Below, piece by piece: positions 17,915 to 25,812 of a DNA stretch of 64,000 nucleotides (positions are counted from its first letter, which is position 1; each line of letters begins with the position of its first letter). The notes below the pieces were generated by a model, which was given only the letters and a program-made list of their open reading frames with translations, did not search any database and was not told the DNA's origin. A program made the position numbers and the translations under genes. Source of the DNA: Marinoscillum sp965229915 (lineage in GTDB: Bacteria > Bacteroidota > Bacteroidia > Cytophagales > Cyclobacteriaceae); NCBI RefSeq assembly GCF_965229915.1, contig NZ_CBDDJZ010000001.1, forward strand, positions 5,084,001-5,148,000, given 5' to 3'.

Positions 17915-20089
17915 TCAGTTGATTAAACTTTTCAAGATATCTCGGATTTCTGTGTGATCAGTCACCCGATATCTCGCAGCAGATGATGTACTACCGACTT
18001 TGATGCTATAGGCATCTTTTGGCATGGCCTTGAAGGTGTCTTCGTCGGTCCAATCATCACCACAGGCCATCACAAAATCAGATGGATACTTGTTGAGCCA
18101 TACTGCGGCTGCACGACCTTTGTCGATCTCTGAATTTTTTATTTCCACTACTTTGTTTCCTTCGAGAACTTTCAAGTTCCTGTCGATGGTGATGTATTTC
18201 AAGTGACTGGTCAGTTCTCGGGTTCTTGCTTCACCAAGTCCGGTTTCTACTTTGCGGTAATGCCATACCAATGAGTAATCCTTCTTCTCTATGAAACTTC
18301 CCGGCGTTCGATCTACATAGCCGTCCAATACTTTTTGAATTGGTTCTTTCCAATTGTCGCTAAGCGTGGTAAGCGTTTTGAACTCCTGATCGCGTTCCTT
18401 GATCCATACACCATGCTCAGCGATAATTTCTAAATGATATTCCTTGAGCCATTCAGCGAGCGTTTCTCGTCCTCTTCCACTGATCACTACCACACGGTTT
18501 CGCTTGTCATCCGTGAGTTTTTTAAGGATCGTTTTCAATTCTTTGTCCGGTTTGGAATCATTGGGATCACTAAAGAAACCAACTAAAGTGCCATCATAGT
18601 CCAAAAAGATAAGCCGCTTATCTGCAGTATCGTATGATGTCTTGATTTCGCTTCGAATGTCCTTATCCACAATCTGTGTCTCCAATGCTTTTTGTTCATT
18701 TTTGATGAAGCTTAGACGCTCCATAAAGATGTTTACCCAATGGTGGATGTTGTACCGCTGCAGGGATCGCTGCATGGTGGTCATGGCCGCCATTTGCTTT
18801 TTCACAGGCATGGTCAAAGCTTTCTTCAGTGCACTGACCAACTGATGAATGTCGTTCGGGTTGATCAACAGGGCATCCGATAATTCTTTAGACGCTCCAG
18901 CCATTTCACTCAATATCAAGACACCTTTTTTGTCCAACTTACTGGCAATAAACTCTTTACAGACCAGATTCATGCCATCTCGCATTGGGGTGACGAGTGC
19001 TACTTCTGCCATGCGATAAAATGCGGACAAGGCATTGAGGGGAAATGACCTATAGAAGTAGTGAATGGGTGTCCAGTTGAGTCGTGCATGTTTACCATTG
19101 ATCCTACCAACCAGAAGATCCACTTCTTCTTTCAATTCTTTGTATTTGCCCACTGAATCTCTAGATGGAACAACTACCATCAGCAAAGATACTTTTTCAC
19201 GGTACTCCTCATTCTCTTCCAGGAATAGTTCAAAAGCTTTCAATCGCTGTGGAATTCCCTTAGAGTAGTCTAATCTGTCAATGGATAACACAAGACGCTG
19301 GTCACCTACTGAAGTTCGGTATCGTACTTCTCTTGCCAGGGTTTCGGGTGAAGCCGCCGTGCTGGCATACTTTTCATAATCGATTCCCATTGGTAGGGCA
19401 TCCACCATGACTTTTCTGTTGTCTACATTGATTTGTCCGTTGCTGTTGCCCAATCCTGCCAATCTATTTACGGATGATAGGAAGTGACGCATGTCGTCAT
19501 AGGTGTGAAATCCTAAGAAATCTGCTCCCAACATGCCGTTGAGAAGCTCTCGTCTCCAAGGCAGCAGCCTGAAGGATTCGTAAGAAGGAAAGGGGATGTG
19601 CAGGAAGAATCCGATGCTTGCCTTGGGGGCGTGCTGTCGCAAAAGTTGGGGAAGAAGTAGCAGCTGGTAATCATGGATCCAGATCGTATCCTCTGGTTCC
19701 AGTACCTCCTCAATGGCTTTGGCAAATTTCTTATTGACCTTTTGATAGGCTCGCCACATCTCATCATCGAAAACTATGTACTGATTGAAGTAGTGGAAGT
19801 TTGGCCAGAGCGTCTCATTGCTAAACCCTTCGTAGAAATCCTCAATTTCAGAAGCTGTGAGAAACACTGGCTTCATGCTTTCCTTTTTCAGGTTTTTAGT
19901 GATCTCTTTTTGGTGATCAGATTTGGAGACTGGCATTCCTGGCCAGCCAATCCAAATATTGTCTCCTTCTTTGTAAATGGAGCCCAAGCCGGTTGCTAAG
20001 CCTCCTTCACTTGGTTTGTACTGGAACTTACCGTCCTCTTGAGATATTTTTACTGGTAGTCGATTAGATACGATGATCGTTTTGGCCAT
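17915..20089 (-). CDS. otsAB: Bifunctional trehalose-6-phosphate synthase/phosphatase (OtsA-OtsB fusion)
   Basis: Makes trehalose from UDP-glucose and glucose-6-phosphate in one 724-residue polypeptide. Residues 1-460 are a GT20 synthase: IVSNRLPV at the N-terminus, GWPG (48-51), HDYQLLLLP (139-147), RLDYSKGIP (272-280) and the DGMNLVCKEF nucleotide-sugar site (371-380). Residues 485-724 are a HAD-type phosphatase with DYDGTL (497-502; nucleophile D497 and acid D499) and the CGDDWTDEDTF motif near the C-terminus. The start at 20089 is chosen because the conserved IVSNRLP strand begins four residues later. Fusions of this kind are known in Bacteroidota and eukaryotes. It likely serves osmotic or desiccation stress. 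Confidence 0.95.
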   Translation of the reverse strand: MAKTIIVSNRLPVKISQEDGKFQYKPSEGGLATGLGSIYKEGDNIWIGWPGMPVSKSDHQKEITKNLKKESMKPVFLTASEIEDFYEGFSNETLWPNFHYFNQYIVFDDEMWRAYQKVNKKFAKAIEEVLEPEDTIWIHDYQLLLLPQLLRQHAPKASIGFFLHIPFPSYESFRLLPWRRELLNGMLGADFLGFHTYDDMRHFLSSVNRLAGLGNSNGQINVDNRKVMVDALPMGIDYEKYASTAASPETLAREVRYRTSVGDQRLVLSIDRLDYSKGIPQRLKAFELFLEENEEYREKVSLLMVVVPSRDSVGKYKELKEEVDLLVGRINGKHARLNWTPIHYFYRSFPLNALSAFYRMAEVALVTPMRDGMNLVCKEFIASKLDKKGVLILSEMAGASKELSDALLINPNDIHQLVSALKKALTMPVKKQMAAMTTMQRSLQRYNIHHWVNIFMERLSFIKNEQKALETQIVDKDIRSEIKTSYDTADKRLIFLDYDGTLVGFFSDPNDSKPDKELKTILKKLTDDKRNRVVVISGRGRETLAEWLKEYHLEIIAEHGVWIKERDQEFKTLTTLSDNWKEPIQKVLDGYVDRTPGSFIEKKDYSLVWHYRKVETGLGEARTRELTSHLKYITIDRNLKVLEGNKVVEIKNSEIDKGRAAAVWLNKYPSDFVMACGDDWTDEDTFKAMPKDAYSIKVGSTSSAARYRVTDHTEIRDILKSLIN

Positions 20090-20181
20090 AACTAAAGGTT
20101 TACAATAAATATACAACCCTCATTTCATTTTGTTAGATCGGGTTGTTTTAAGTTACTATTAGTTCTTGATGGGCCGGGGTT

Positions 20182-20985
20182 TTACCCAAAAGTGTTCCTA
20201 AGTCTTATTTGAGTCAGTTTGCGCTTGGTGTCTAGCGGGAAGTCTCCCTTCATCATCCAATCATAAAAGCTAGGTTCTTTTTGTAGGATATCATTAACAG
20301 GCTTGCCGCGGTGTTTGCCAAAATTGAATACTTCCACTCCGTCGTTGTTGAAGACAATTCGCCCAGCCAGATCAACCATTTTTTGGTTGGTGAGTTCGTG
20401 CAGGGTGCCCATGTCATTTTCGATGATTCCGATCTCCTCTCCGAGCAAGTTCTGCACTTTTTCACCGTCGTATTTCTCTATTTGAGACATAAGTACCTCA
20501 TAGGTGGCCTGGGTGTCGGCAAGAGCACTATGAGCATTTTCGAGGGTTTTACCGCAGTAAAATTTGTACGCCGCACTGAGGTTTCTTTTTTCCATCAGAT
20601 GAAAGATCTTCTGAGCATCCACCAATTTTCGATGGTCCACATCAAAGTCAATGTTGACTCTGAGAAATTCCTCCACTAGCATAGGCACGTCAAATTTGAG
20701 AATATTGAATCCCGCAAGATCACAACCCTCCAGCCAAGTGGCCAGGGACTTACCCACTTGCTTGAAGGTAGGCTCATCTTTTACATCCTCATCATAGATC
20801 CCGTGGATCAAACTTGTTTCCAGGGGGATGGGAATGGTAGGATTGATTTTACGACATTTCTCTTCAACAGTGCCGTCCGGCATTACTTTGATAAGTGCCA
20901 TTTCTACAATCCGATCACGTGATATGTTAGTGCCGGTTGTTTCCAGGTCAAATACTACGAGAGGGTTCTTCAGGTGAAGTTTCAT
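20182..20985 (-). CDS. DEDDh 3'-5' exonuclease (DNA polymerase III epsilon-like)
   Basis: Exonuclease of 267 residues with the three Exo motifs of the DEDDh family: Exo I in VVFDLETTGTN (near residue 10), Exo II in GFNILKFDVPML (near 95) and Exo III in AHSALADTQ (near 155). The C-terminal part (about 195-267) ends in an extra region with FGKHRGKPVNDIL, a small module commonly found after such exonucleases in Bacteroidota. It could be the proofreading subunit or a stand-alone repair exonuclease; with no polymerase gene nearby I cannot decide. It overlaps the upstream Mur-like gene by four bases, implying translational coupling. Confidence 0.88.
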   Translation of the reverse strand: MKLHLKNPLVVFDLETTGTNISRDRIVEMALIKVMPDGTVEEKCRKINPTIPIPLETSLIHGIYDEDVKDEPTFKQVGKSLATWLEGCDLAGFNILKFDVPMLVEEFLRVNIDFDVDHRKLVDAQKIFHLMEKRNLSAAYKFYCGKTLENAHSALADTQATYEVLMSQIEKYDGEKVQNLLGEEIGIIENDMGTLHELTNQKMVDLAGRIVFNNDGVEVFNFGKHRGKPVNDILQKEPSFYDWMMKGDFPLDTKRKLTQIRLRNTFG

Positions 20986-21584
20986 GAAAAGGACTTTAGA
21001 GCTTCGAAGAACTGAGCATCCGATACACCAATGCGGTTGAGCAGTGCTTTAGCTGCTGCTGCATGTTTCGGAAATCGCTTACTGGTGGATTTTACATGGA
21101 TCTTTTCCGAACCATTGATCACCTGATATCCGTCTTCTAGTTGTTCCGTTTTTAGTTCCGAGTACTCGATATTTTTGATGTCTTCACGCTCTTTTTTGCC
21201 CATCAGTGTGGCTACATTATCACCTTCAAAAAAGAGGAAAGTGCCTGCTTTTGGAAGGTTATCGGCCAATAGTTCAAATTGGGCAATATACTCCTCGAAC
21301 GATTGGTAAGGGGCCGGTACATCTTCGTCAATCCGGTGGATGAGCAATATGTGAATGTCCAGTTGATGGAATAACGCTTTACCATCTGTCAGTTCATCAC
21401 CTCCTTTGATCAATACGATTGGAGCATCACTAGGTGTAAAGTCTTCACCCACTGAGTAATAATCAGCGGGTTTGCCAATAACCTCCAATACATGTTGCAC
21501 AAGACCGTAGATCTTGTTTACTCCGTGGTTTCCACCTATATATATTCTTTGCTTATTCTTTAATAGGTCAGTGTTTATCTGCAT
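20982..21584 (-). CDS. Degenerate Mur-ligase-like protein
   Basis: I do not know a named function. The 200-residue protein resembles the central domain of Mur ligases: it starts with IYIGGNHGVNKIYGLVQHVL where a ligase would have GTHGKTTT, then VLIKGGDELTD where ligases carry an acidic VVEADEYD-type segment, then PYQSFEEYIAQFELLADNLP, and ends with KHAAAAKALLNRIGVSD. The P-loop lysine-threonine pair is absent and the C-terminal ligase domain is missing, so ATP-dependent ligation is unlikely. It is the first gene of a two-gene operon with the exonuclease (four-base overlap) and is divergent from dnaB. Confidence 0.6.
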   Translation of the reverse strand: MQINTDLLKNKQRIYIGGNHGVNKIYGLVQHVLEVIGKPADYYSVGEDFTPSDAPIVLIKGGDELTDGKALFHQLDIHILLIHRIDEDVPAPYQSFEEYIAQFELLADNLPKAGTFLFFEGDNVATLMGKKEREDIKNIEYSELKTEQLEDGYQVINGSEKIHVKSTSKRFPKHAAAAKALLNRIGVSDAQFFEALKSFS

Positions 21585-21602
21585 GGGTTGTTACGTATAG
21601 CT

Positions 21603-21632
21603 CAAAAATAAAAGAAAAAGGGGGGGAGCCAA
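21603..21632 (-). promoter_or_regulatory. Bacteroidota-type promoter for the Mur-like/exonuclease operon
   Basis: On the minus strand a TTG at 21632-21630 is followed after 19 bases by TATTTTTG at 21610-21603, a full match to TTG-N19-TAnnTTTG. The -7 box lies 19 bases before the ATG, giving a very short leader. Confidence 0.6.
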
Positions 21633-21670
21633 ACTTTTGTGTGAGAATGAGCCGTTTTGTTGATGAGGAT

Positions 21671-21679
21671 TTATCCACA
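21671..21679 (+). promoter_or_regulatory. Consensus DnaA box upstream of dnaB
   Basis: TTATCCACA, the strict DnaA-box consensus, lies 82 bases before the dnaB start. It is embedded in an imperfect palindrome (21661-21682, one mismatched pair). Two other perfect matches occur in coding regions of the window (18663-18671 and 52720-52728), so chance is a real possibility. Confidence 0.35.
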
Positions 21680-21734
21680 TCAAAATAGTTAGTAAGATGT
21701 CTGTAAGTTTTTACGAGGTTATAAAGACATCAAC

Positions 21735-21742
21735 TAGGTTTG
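21735..21742 (+). promoter_or_regulatory. Putative -7 box for dnaB
   Basis: TAGGTTTG matches TAnnTTTG exactly and ends 18 bases before the dnaB ATG. No clear TTG is present at the -33 distance. Confidence 0.4.
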
Positions 21743-21760
21743 CTTTGAGAAAAATATCAC

Positions 21761-23308
21761 ATGGAAGGAACAAACCCATCAACAGTAAAAGGCGGATCAA
21801 AAACTAGACGGCTAGCAGTCTCGGACTTGTCGAGGCAACTTGGCAAAATGCCACCTCAAGCTATAGAGTTAGAAGAGGCCGTTTTGGGGGCTTTAATGCT
21901 GGAGAGGGATGCTTTGACCAATGTGATTGAAATTCTGAAGCCAGATAGCTTCTACAAAGATGCCAATCGGATGATCTTTGAAGCGATCGTTCACCTATTC
22001 AATAATAGTGAGCCGGTGGACATCAAAACAGTAGTGCACCAATTGCGCAAAGATGGGAATCTCGAAATAGTAGGAGGTGCTTACTACGTGTCTGAGTTAA
22101 CTACCAAAGTTAACTCAGCTGCTAACATCGAATACCATGCGCGGATCATTGCGGAGCAGTCCATCAAACGTCAGCTTATTCACATATCCTCCATTATCCA
22201 GCAAGATGCTTATGAGGATACGAAAGACGTATTCGATCTACTAGACAAGGCACAACAGTCTTTGTTTGATGTATCTGAGTCTCATATTCGCAAGAACTTT
22301 GATCAGATGAGCTCGCTGATGCATCAGGCGATTCAGGAGATCGAAGAGCGCAAAAATCAGAAAGACGGATTGACCGGTATTCCAAGTGGGTTTACCGCTT
22401 TGGACCGAAACACATCAGGTTGGCAGCGTTCGGATTTGATCATTATTGCAGCACGACCGGGTATGGGTAAGACGGCTTTCGTCGTATCAGCACTTCGCAA
22501 TGCCGCGGTTGATTTTAAAATACCAGTGGCTATTTTTTCTCTGGAGATGTCCTCAGTTCAGCTAGTTCACAGGATGGTTTCTGGTGAGGCGGAACTGGAG
22601 TCAGACAAATTGAGAAAAGGAAACCTGGAAGCCTATGAATGGCAGCAGTTGATCAGCAAGACCAGCCGTTTGTCTGAGGCTCCAATATTCATTGATGATA
22701 CACCTGGTCTAAGTATCCTGGAGCTTCGGGCCAAGGCAAGAAGACTCGTGGCTCAGCATGGTGTCTCCATTATTGTCATTGACTACTTACAGTTGATGTC
22801 GGGAGATCAATCCAAAAACTCTGGAGGTAACCGTGAACAGGAAATTGCATCCATCTCCCGGGCATTGAAAGGAATAGCCAAGGAGCTAAACGTTCCAGTC
22901 ATTGCACTTTCACAGCTGAGTCGTGCTGTGGAGACCCGTGGTGGAGACAAACGACCGCAGTTATCGGATTTGAGGGAATCAGGATCTATCGAGCAGGATG
23001 CAGATATGGTGATGTTCCTTTACCGTCCAGAGTACTACGGCATTACTCAGGATGAAAATGGTATGCCACTCCAAGGTGTTGGTCAGGTGATCATTGCTAA
23101 GAACCGTCATGGCAAGCTGGAAGATGTGCCATTGAAATTCATTGGCAAGTTTACCAAGTTTGAAGATCTGGATGCTCCGATGAGCGGTGGTGATAACTAT
23201 GGCCAGTCATTTCCATCCTCTGGTGGTGGTGCAGGTAATTCTGATTTTACCATTACGCTACCAAGTAAGGCCAATAAGAATGATAATGATGAAGGAATGC
23301 CCTTCTAG
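21761..23308 (+). CDS. dnaB: Replicative DNA helicase DnaB
   Basis: Ring-shaped replicative helicase, 515 residues. The N-terminal domain (about 28-130) begins PPQAIELEEAVLGALMLERD. The RecA-like C-terminal domain has Walker A ARPGMGKTAF (231-240), Walker B IIVIDYLQLMSG (near 340) and the LSQLSRAVETRGGDKRPQLSDLRESGSIEQ-type block, quoted here only by its start. The last 50 residues form a glycine- and serine-rich tail (SGGGAGNS) ending in acidic residues, which is dispensable in many homologues. No intein is present. The upstream region carries a DnaA box and a -7 box. A quinone-reductase-like gene follows at once. Confidence 0.97.
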   Translation: MEGTNPSTVKGGSKTRRLAVSDLSRQLGKMPPQAIELEEAVLGALMLERDALTNVIEILKPDSFYKDANRMIFEAIVHLFNNSEPVDIKTVVHQLRKDGNLEIVGGAYYVSELTTKVNSAANIEYHARIIAEQSIKRQLIHISSIIQQDAYEDTKDVFDLLDKAQQSLFDVSESHIRKNFDQMSSLMHQAIQEIEERKNQKDGLTGIPSGFTALDRNTSGWQRSDLIIIAARPGMGKTAFVVSALRNAAVDFKIPVAIFSLEMSSVQLVHRMVSGEAELESDKLRKGNLEAYEWQQLISKTSRLSEAPIFIDDTPGLSILELRAKARRLVAQHGVSIIVIDYLQLMSGDQSKNSGGNREQEIASISRALKGIAKELNVPVIALSQLSRAVETRGGDKRPQLSDLRESGSIEQDADMVMFLYRPEYYGITQDENGMPLQGVGQVIIAKNRHGKLEDVPLKFIGKFTKFEDLDAPMSGGDNYGQSFPSSGGGAGNSDFTITLPSKANKNDNDEGMPF

Positions 23309-23341
23309 TCTTCCTTGTTGAATCCAAAAATTTTGAACCCC

Positions 23342-24331
23342 ATGAAATCTTTAGTAATACTGGCCAAAGATTCCAACTACTCCTTGGCACTTGTCAATAA
23401 GGCACAACCACATGTTACAGATGGATACTGTTTGGTGAAACTTAAAGCTGCAGCCCTAAATAGACGGGATTATTGGATCTCAGTAGGTAAATACCCTGGA
23501 ATCAAAGATGGAATTACGCTTGGGTCTGATGGATGTGGAGAAGTGACTGATGGACCTGCGGAGTGGATTGGCAAAGAAGTGCTCATCAACCCCAATGTCA
23601 ACTGGGGAGATAATCCTGAAGTACAAGCTGCCAACTATACGATTCTTGGCACTCCTGAGAACGGTACTTTAGCAGAGTATATAGTAGTGCCGGAAGATCG
23701 ACTGATTGAAAAACCAACGCACCTGACCTCAGAGCAAGGAGCTGCATTGCCTCTGGCTGGTCTGACGGCTTTTCGTGCCACATTCACCAAGGCTCAGGTA
23801 TGCAAAGGAGATCGAGTTTTGATCACAGGTATCGGCGGTGGGGTGTCTCATTTTGCCTTGCAGTTTGCTAAAGCTGTGGGAGCAGAGGTCTATGTGACGA
23901 GTAGTAAGGAGGAAAAACTTCAGAAGGCTTCCAAACTGGGAGCCAAGGCTGGTTTCAACTATCGTGATAAAGACTGGGTAAAACAAGCAGCGGCCCAGGT
24001 TGGCAAGTTTGATGCGATTATCGACAGTGCCGGAGGTGATGCCATTAATGACTACCTGAAACTCATCAAGCCTGCTGGTAGAATAGTGGTGTACGGTAGC
24101 ACTACCGGCAAGACGCAAGGGTTTGATCTGTTTAGACTGTTTTGGTCACAGGTATCTCTGATGGGATCTACCATGGGCAATGATGCAGAATTTCAGGAGA
24201 TGGTACGTTTTGTCTCTAATCATCAGATCATTCCTGCAGTGGATAAGATTTACCCTTTTGATCAGTCAGTGGAGGCTATTCAGTCCATGGCTACCACCGA
24301 TCAATTTGGGAAAATCGTACTTTCTTTTTAG
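23342..24331 (+). CDS. Zinc-free medium-chain alcohol dehydrogenase/quinone oxidoreductase family
   Basis: NAD(P)H-dependent oxidoreductase of the MDR superfamily, 329 residues. The N-terminal GroES-like domain has AALNRRDYWISVGKYPG and the Rossmann part has the motif VLITGIGGGVSHFALQFAKA (starting near residue 160) followed by GAEVYVTSSKEEKL. The structural zinc cysteine cluster is missing, and no catalytic zinc ligand set is evident, so a quinone- or enoyl-reductase type activity is more likely than alcohol dehydrogenation. I chose the ATG at 23342 over upstream TTG codons. It lies 33 bases behind dnaB and its stop overlaps that of the convergent histidine kinase by four bases. Confidence 0.85.
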   Translation: MKSLVILAKDSNYSLALVNKAQPHVTDGYCLVKLKAAALNRRDYWISVGKYPGIKDGITLGSDGCGEVTDGPAEWIGKEVLINPNVNWGDNPEVQAANYTILGTPENGTLAEYIVVPEDRLIEKPTHLTSEQGAALPLAGLTAFRATFTKAQVCKGDRVLITGIGGGVSHFALQFAKAVGAEVYVTSSKEEKLQKASKLGAKAGFNYRDKDWVKQAAAQVGKFDAIIDSAGGDAINDYLKLIKPAGRIVVYGSTTGKTQGFDLFRLFWSQVSLMGSTMGNDAEFQEMVRFVSNHQIIPAVDKIYPFDQSVEAIQSMATTDQFGKIVLSF

Positions 24332-25635
24332 GCAATCATTCGCGTGTTAACGGAAATTTTTTCGATAAGGTCTTGTGGCTTAAATGGTTTGGCCAGATAA
24401 TCATCCATACCTGCAGCATAGCATGCCTCAATATCCTCCTTGAGAATGGAAGCAGTCAGAGCGATAATCCGTGTTTCATGGTTAGGCACATCATGGCTTT
24501 TGGTGATGAATCGAGCTGCATCCAGACCATTCATAATTGGCATTTGTACATCCATGAGTATGATGTCATATGTCTTTTTATAGATGGCGTTGATGGCTTC
24601 CTGACCATTTTCCACAATGTCGAGCTCCACATCCATATCTTGTAGTAGTGACTTCACCACCATTTGATTGATCAGGTTGTCTTCAGCCATTAAGATTTTG
24701 ATATTCGAGAGTTGGTCTATTGAAACAACCTTTTTCGATTTTTTTACCGCGACGGCTTTGTCTAATTGAACATCAAATTGAAAACTGGAACCATCGCCGA
24801 GTTTACTGGTGACATTGATGCTGCCACCATAAAGATCTACCAATTGTCTGACAATGCTCAACCCCAGGCCTGTACCTCCATACAATCGTGCAGTTTCATT
24901 ACCCGCCTGATCATAAGGATTGAAAATGGTCGGTAGATTCTCACTCGAAATACCACGACCTGTATCGTTCACTTCTACCTGTAGGCGGTATCCATCATCG
25001 TTCGATTCCATTTTTGCAATGACATCTACTCCTCCTGTATTGGTAAATTTCACTGCATTGCTCACAAGGTTAGATATGATCTGTGAGAAACGTACGGGAT
25101 CCCCAATCACTTGTTCGTTTACAGAGGGGTGCATGAATGATCGAAGCTGGATGCCTTTTTTCTGTGCGTTGGACTCAAAGGTAGTTAGTAGTGACTTGAT
25201 GGTTTCGTACGGGTTGAAGTCAGTCTTTTCGAGCGTGAGTTTACCTGCATTGATTTTTGATAAATCCAAAATATCGTTGATGAGCAAATGGAGGTTGCTG
25301 GCAGAGTGATTGATTGCTTCGAGGTACTCTCGCTGTTTAGGAGAGAGATCTGTGGTCAGAAGTATTTCTACTAACCCGATTACCCCATTCATGGGAGTAC
25401 GTATCTCATGACTCATATTAGATAGGAAGCTGTCCTTTTCTTCTATGTCTCGCTTGGTTTTATACTCCAGCGACTCCAGTTGTTTTTGGAGTTTGTAACG
25501 TTTTTTCCAAGCTGATTTGTTCTCAAGAATCCTTCCCCACAAATACATGGTGAACCCTATAGTTGAAATCAGTAGGAGCAGCTGTAATCCATTTAGAGTA
25601 AATGTTCCGATCAATTGGTTGAATAAATCAGTCAT
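24328..25635 (-). CDS. Hybrid sensor histidine kinase with C-terminal receiver
   Basis: Membrane-anchored hybrid kinase of 435 residues. One transmembrane helix (about 15-34) is followed by a short coiled linker, the HisKA dimerisation helix with H76 in SNMSHEIRTP, a HATPase domain (about 185-300; NAVKFTN, DTGRGIS and GGTGLGLSIV), and a receiver domain (about 312-435) whose phospho-acceptor is D362 in ILMDVQMP, with the conserved lysine in AKPFKP. There is no extracytoplasmic or PAS sensor domain, so the signal must come from a partner or the membrane. No separate response regulator or HPt gene is nearby. Confidence 0.93.
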   Translation of the reverse strand: MTDLFNQLIGTFTLNGLQLLLLISTIGFTMYLWGRILENKSAWKKRYKLQKQLESLEYKTKRDIEEKDSFLSNMSHEIRTPMNGVIGLVEILLTTDLSPKQREYLEAINHSASNLHLLINDILDLSKINAGKLTLEKTDFNPYETIKSLLTTFESNAQKKGIQLRSFMHPSVNEQVIGDPVRFSQIISNLVSNAVKFTNTGGVDVIAKMESNDDGYRLQVEVNDTGRGISSENLPTIFNPYDQAGNETARLYGGTGLGLSIVRQLVDLYGGSINVTSKLGDGSSFQFDVQLDKAVAVKKSKKVVSIDQLSNIKILMAEDNLINQMVVKSLLQDMDVELDIVENGQEAINAIYKKTYDIILMDVQMPIMNGLDAARFITKSHDVPNHETRIIALTASILKEDIEACYAAGMDDYLAKPFKPQDLIEKISVNTRMIA

Positions 25636-25754
25636 TAGCGTAGTGGTTTTGGTAATACAAATTTGGTGCAGGGACCAAAACCATACACGAGCGTACTACT
25701 TCAATTAAAAATCGCGTGATTTACATGTCGAAATAGGGGATTTACCTAAAACCT

Positions 25755-25789
25755 AAAAAGTCTTCAATCAAATTGATTCAAGACCTTTT
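25755..25789 (-). terminator. Intrinsic terminator after the ammonium transporter fusion gene
   Basis: On the minus strand a 15-bp stem (one G-G mismatch and one G-U pair) with a five-base loop is followed by UUUUUA, 24 bases after the stop codon of the transporter fusion. Confidence 0.65.
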
Positions 25790-25812
25790 AGAAAGCAGTT
25801 ATTGAACAGTAT

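Noticed and set aside
20113..20149. Terminator from ACAACCC/GGGTTGT inverted repeat
   Set aside because: Seven-base arms with a 20-base loop; too weak to call.
21585..21760. Replication origin near dnaB
   Set aside because: Only one DnaA box, no DnaA gene, no AT-rich unwinding repeats.
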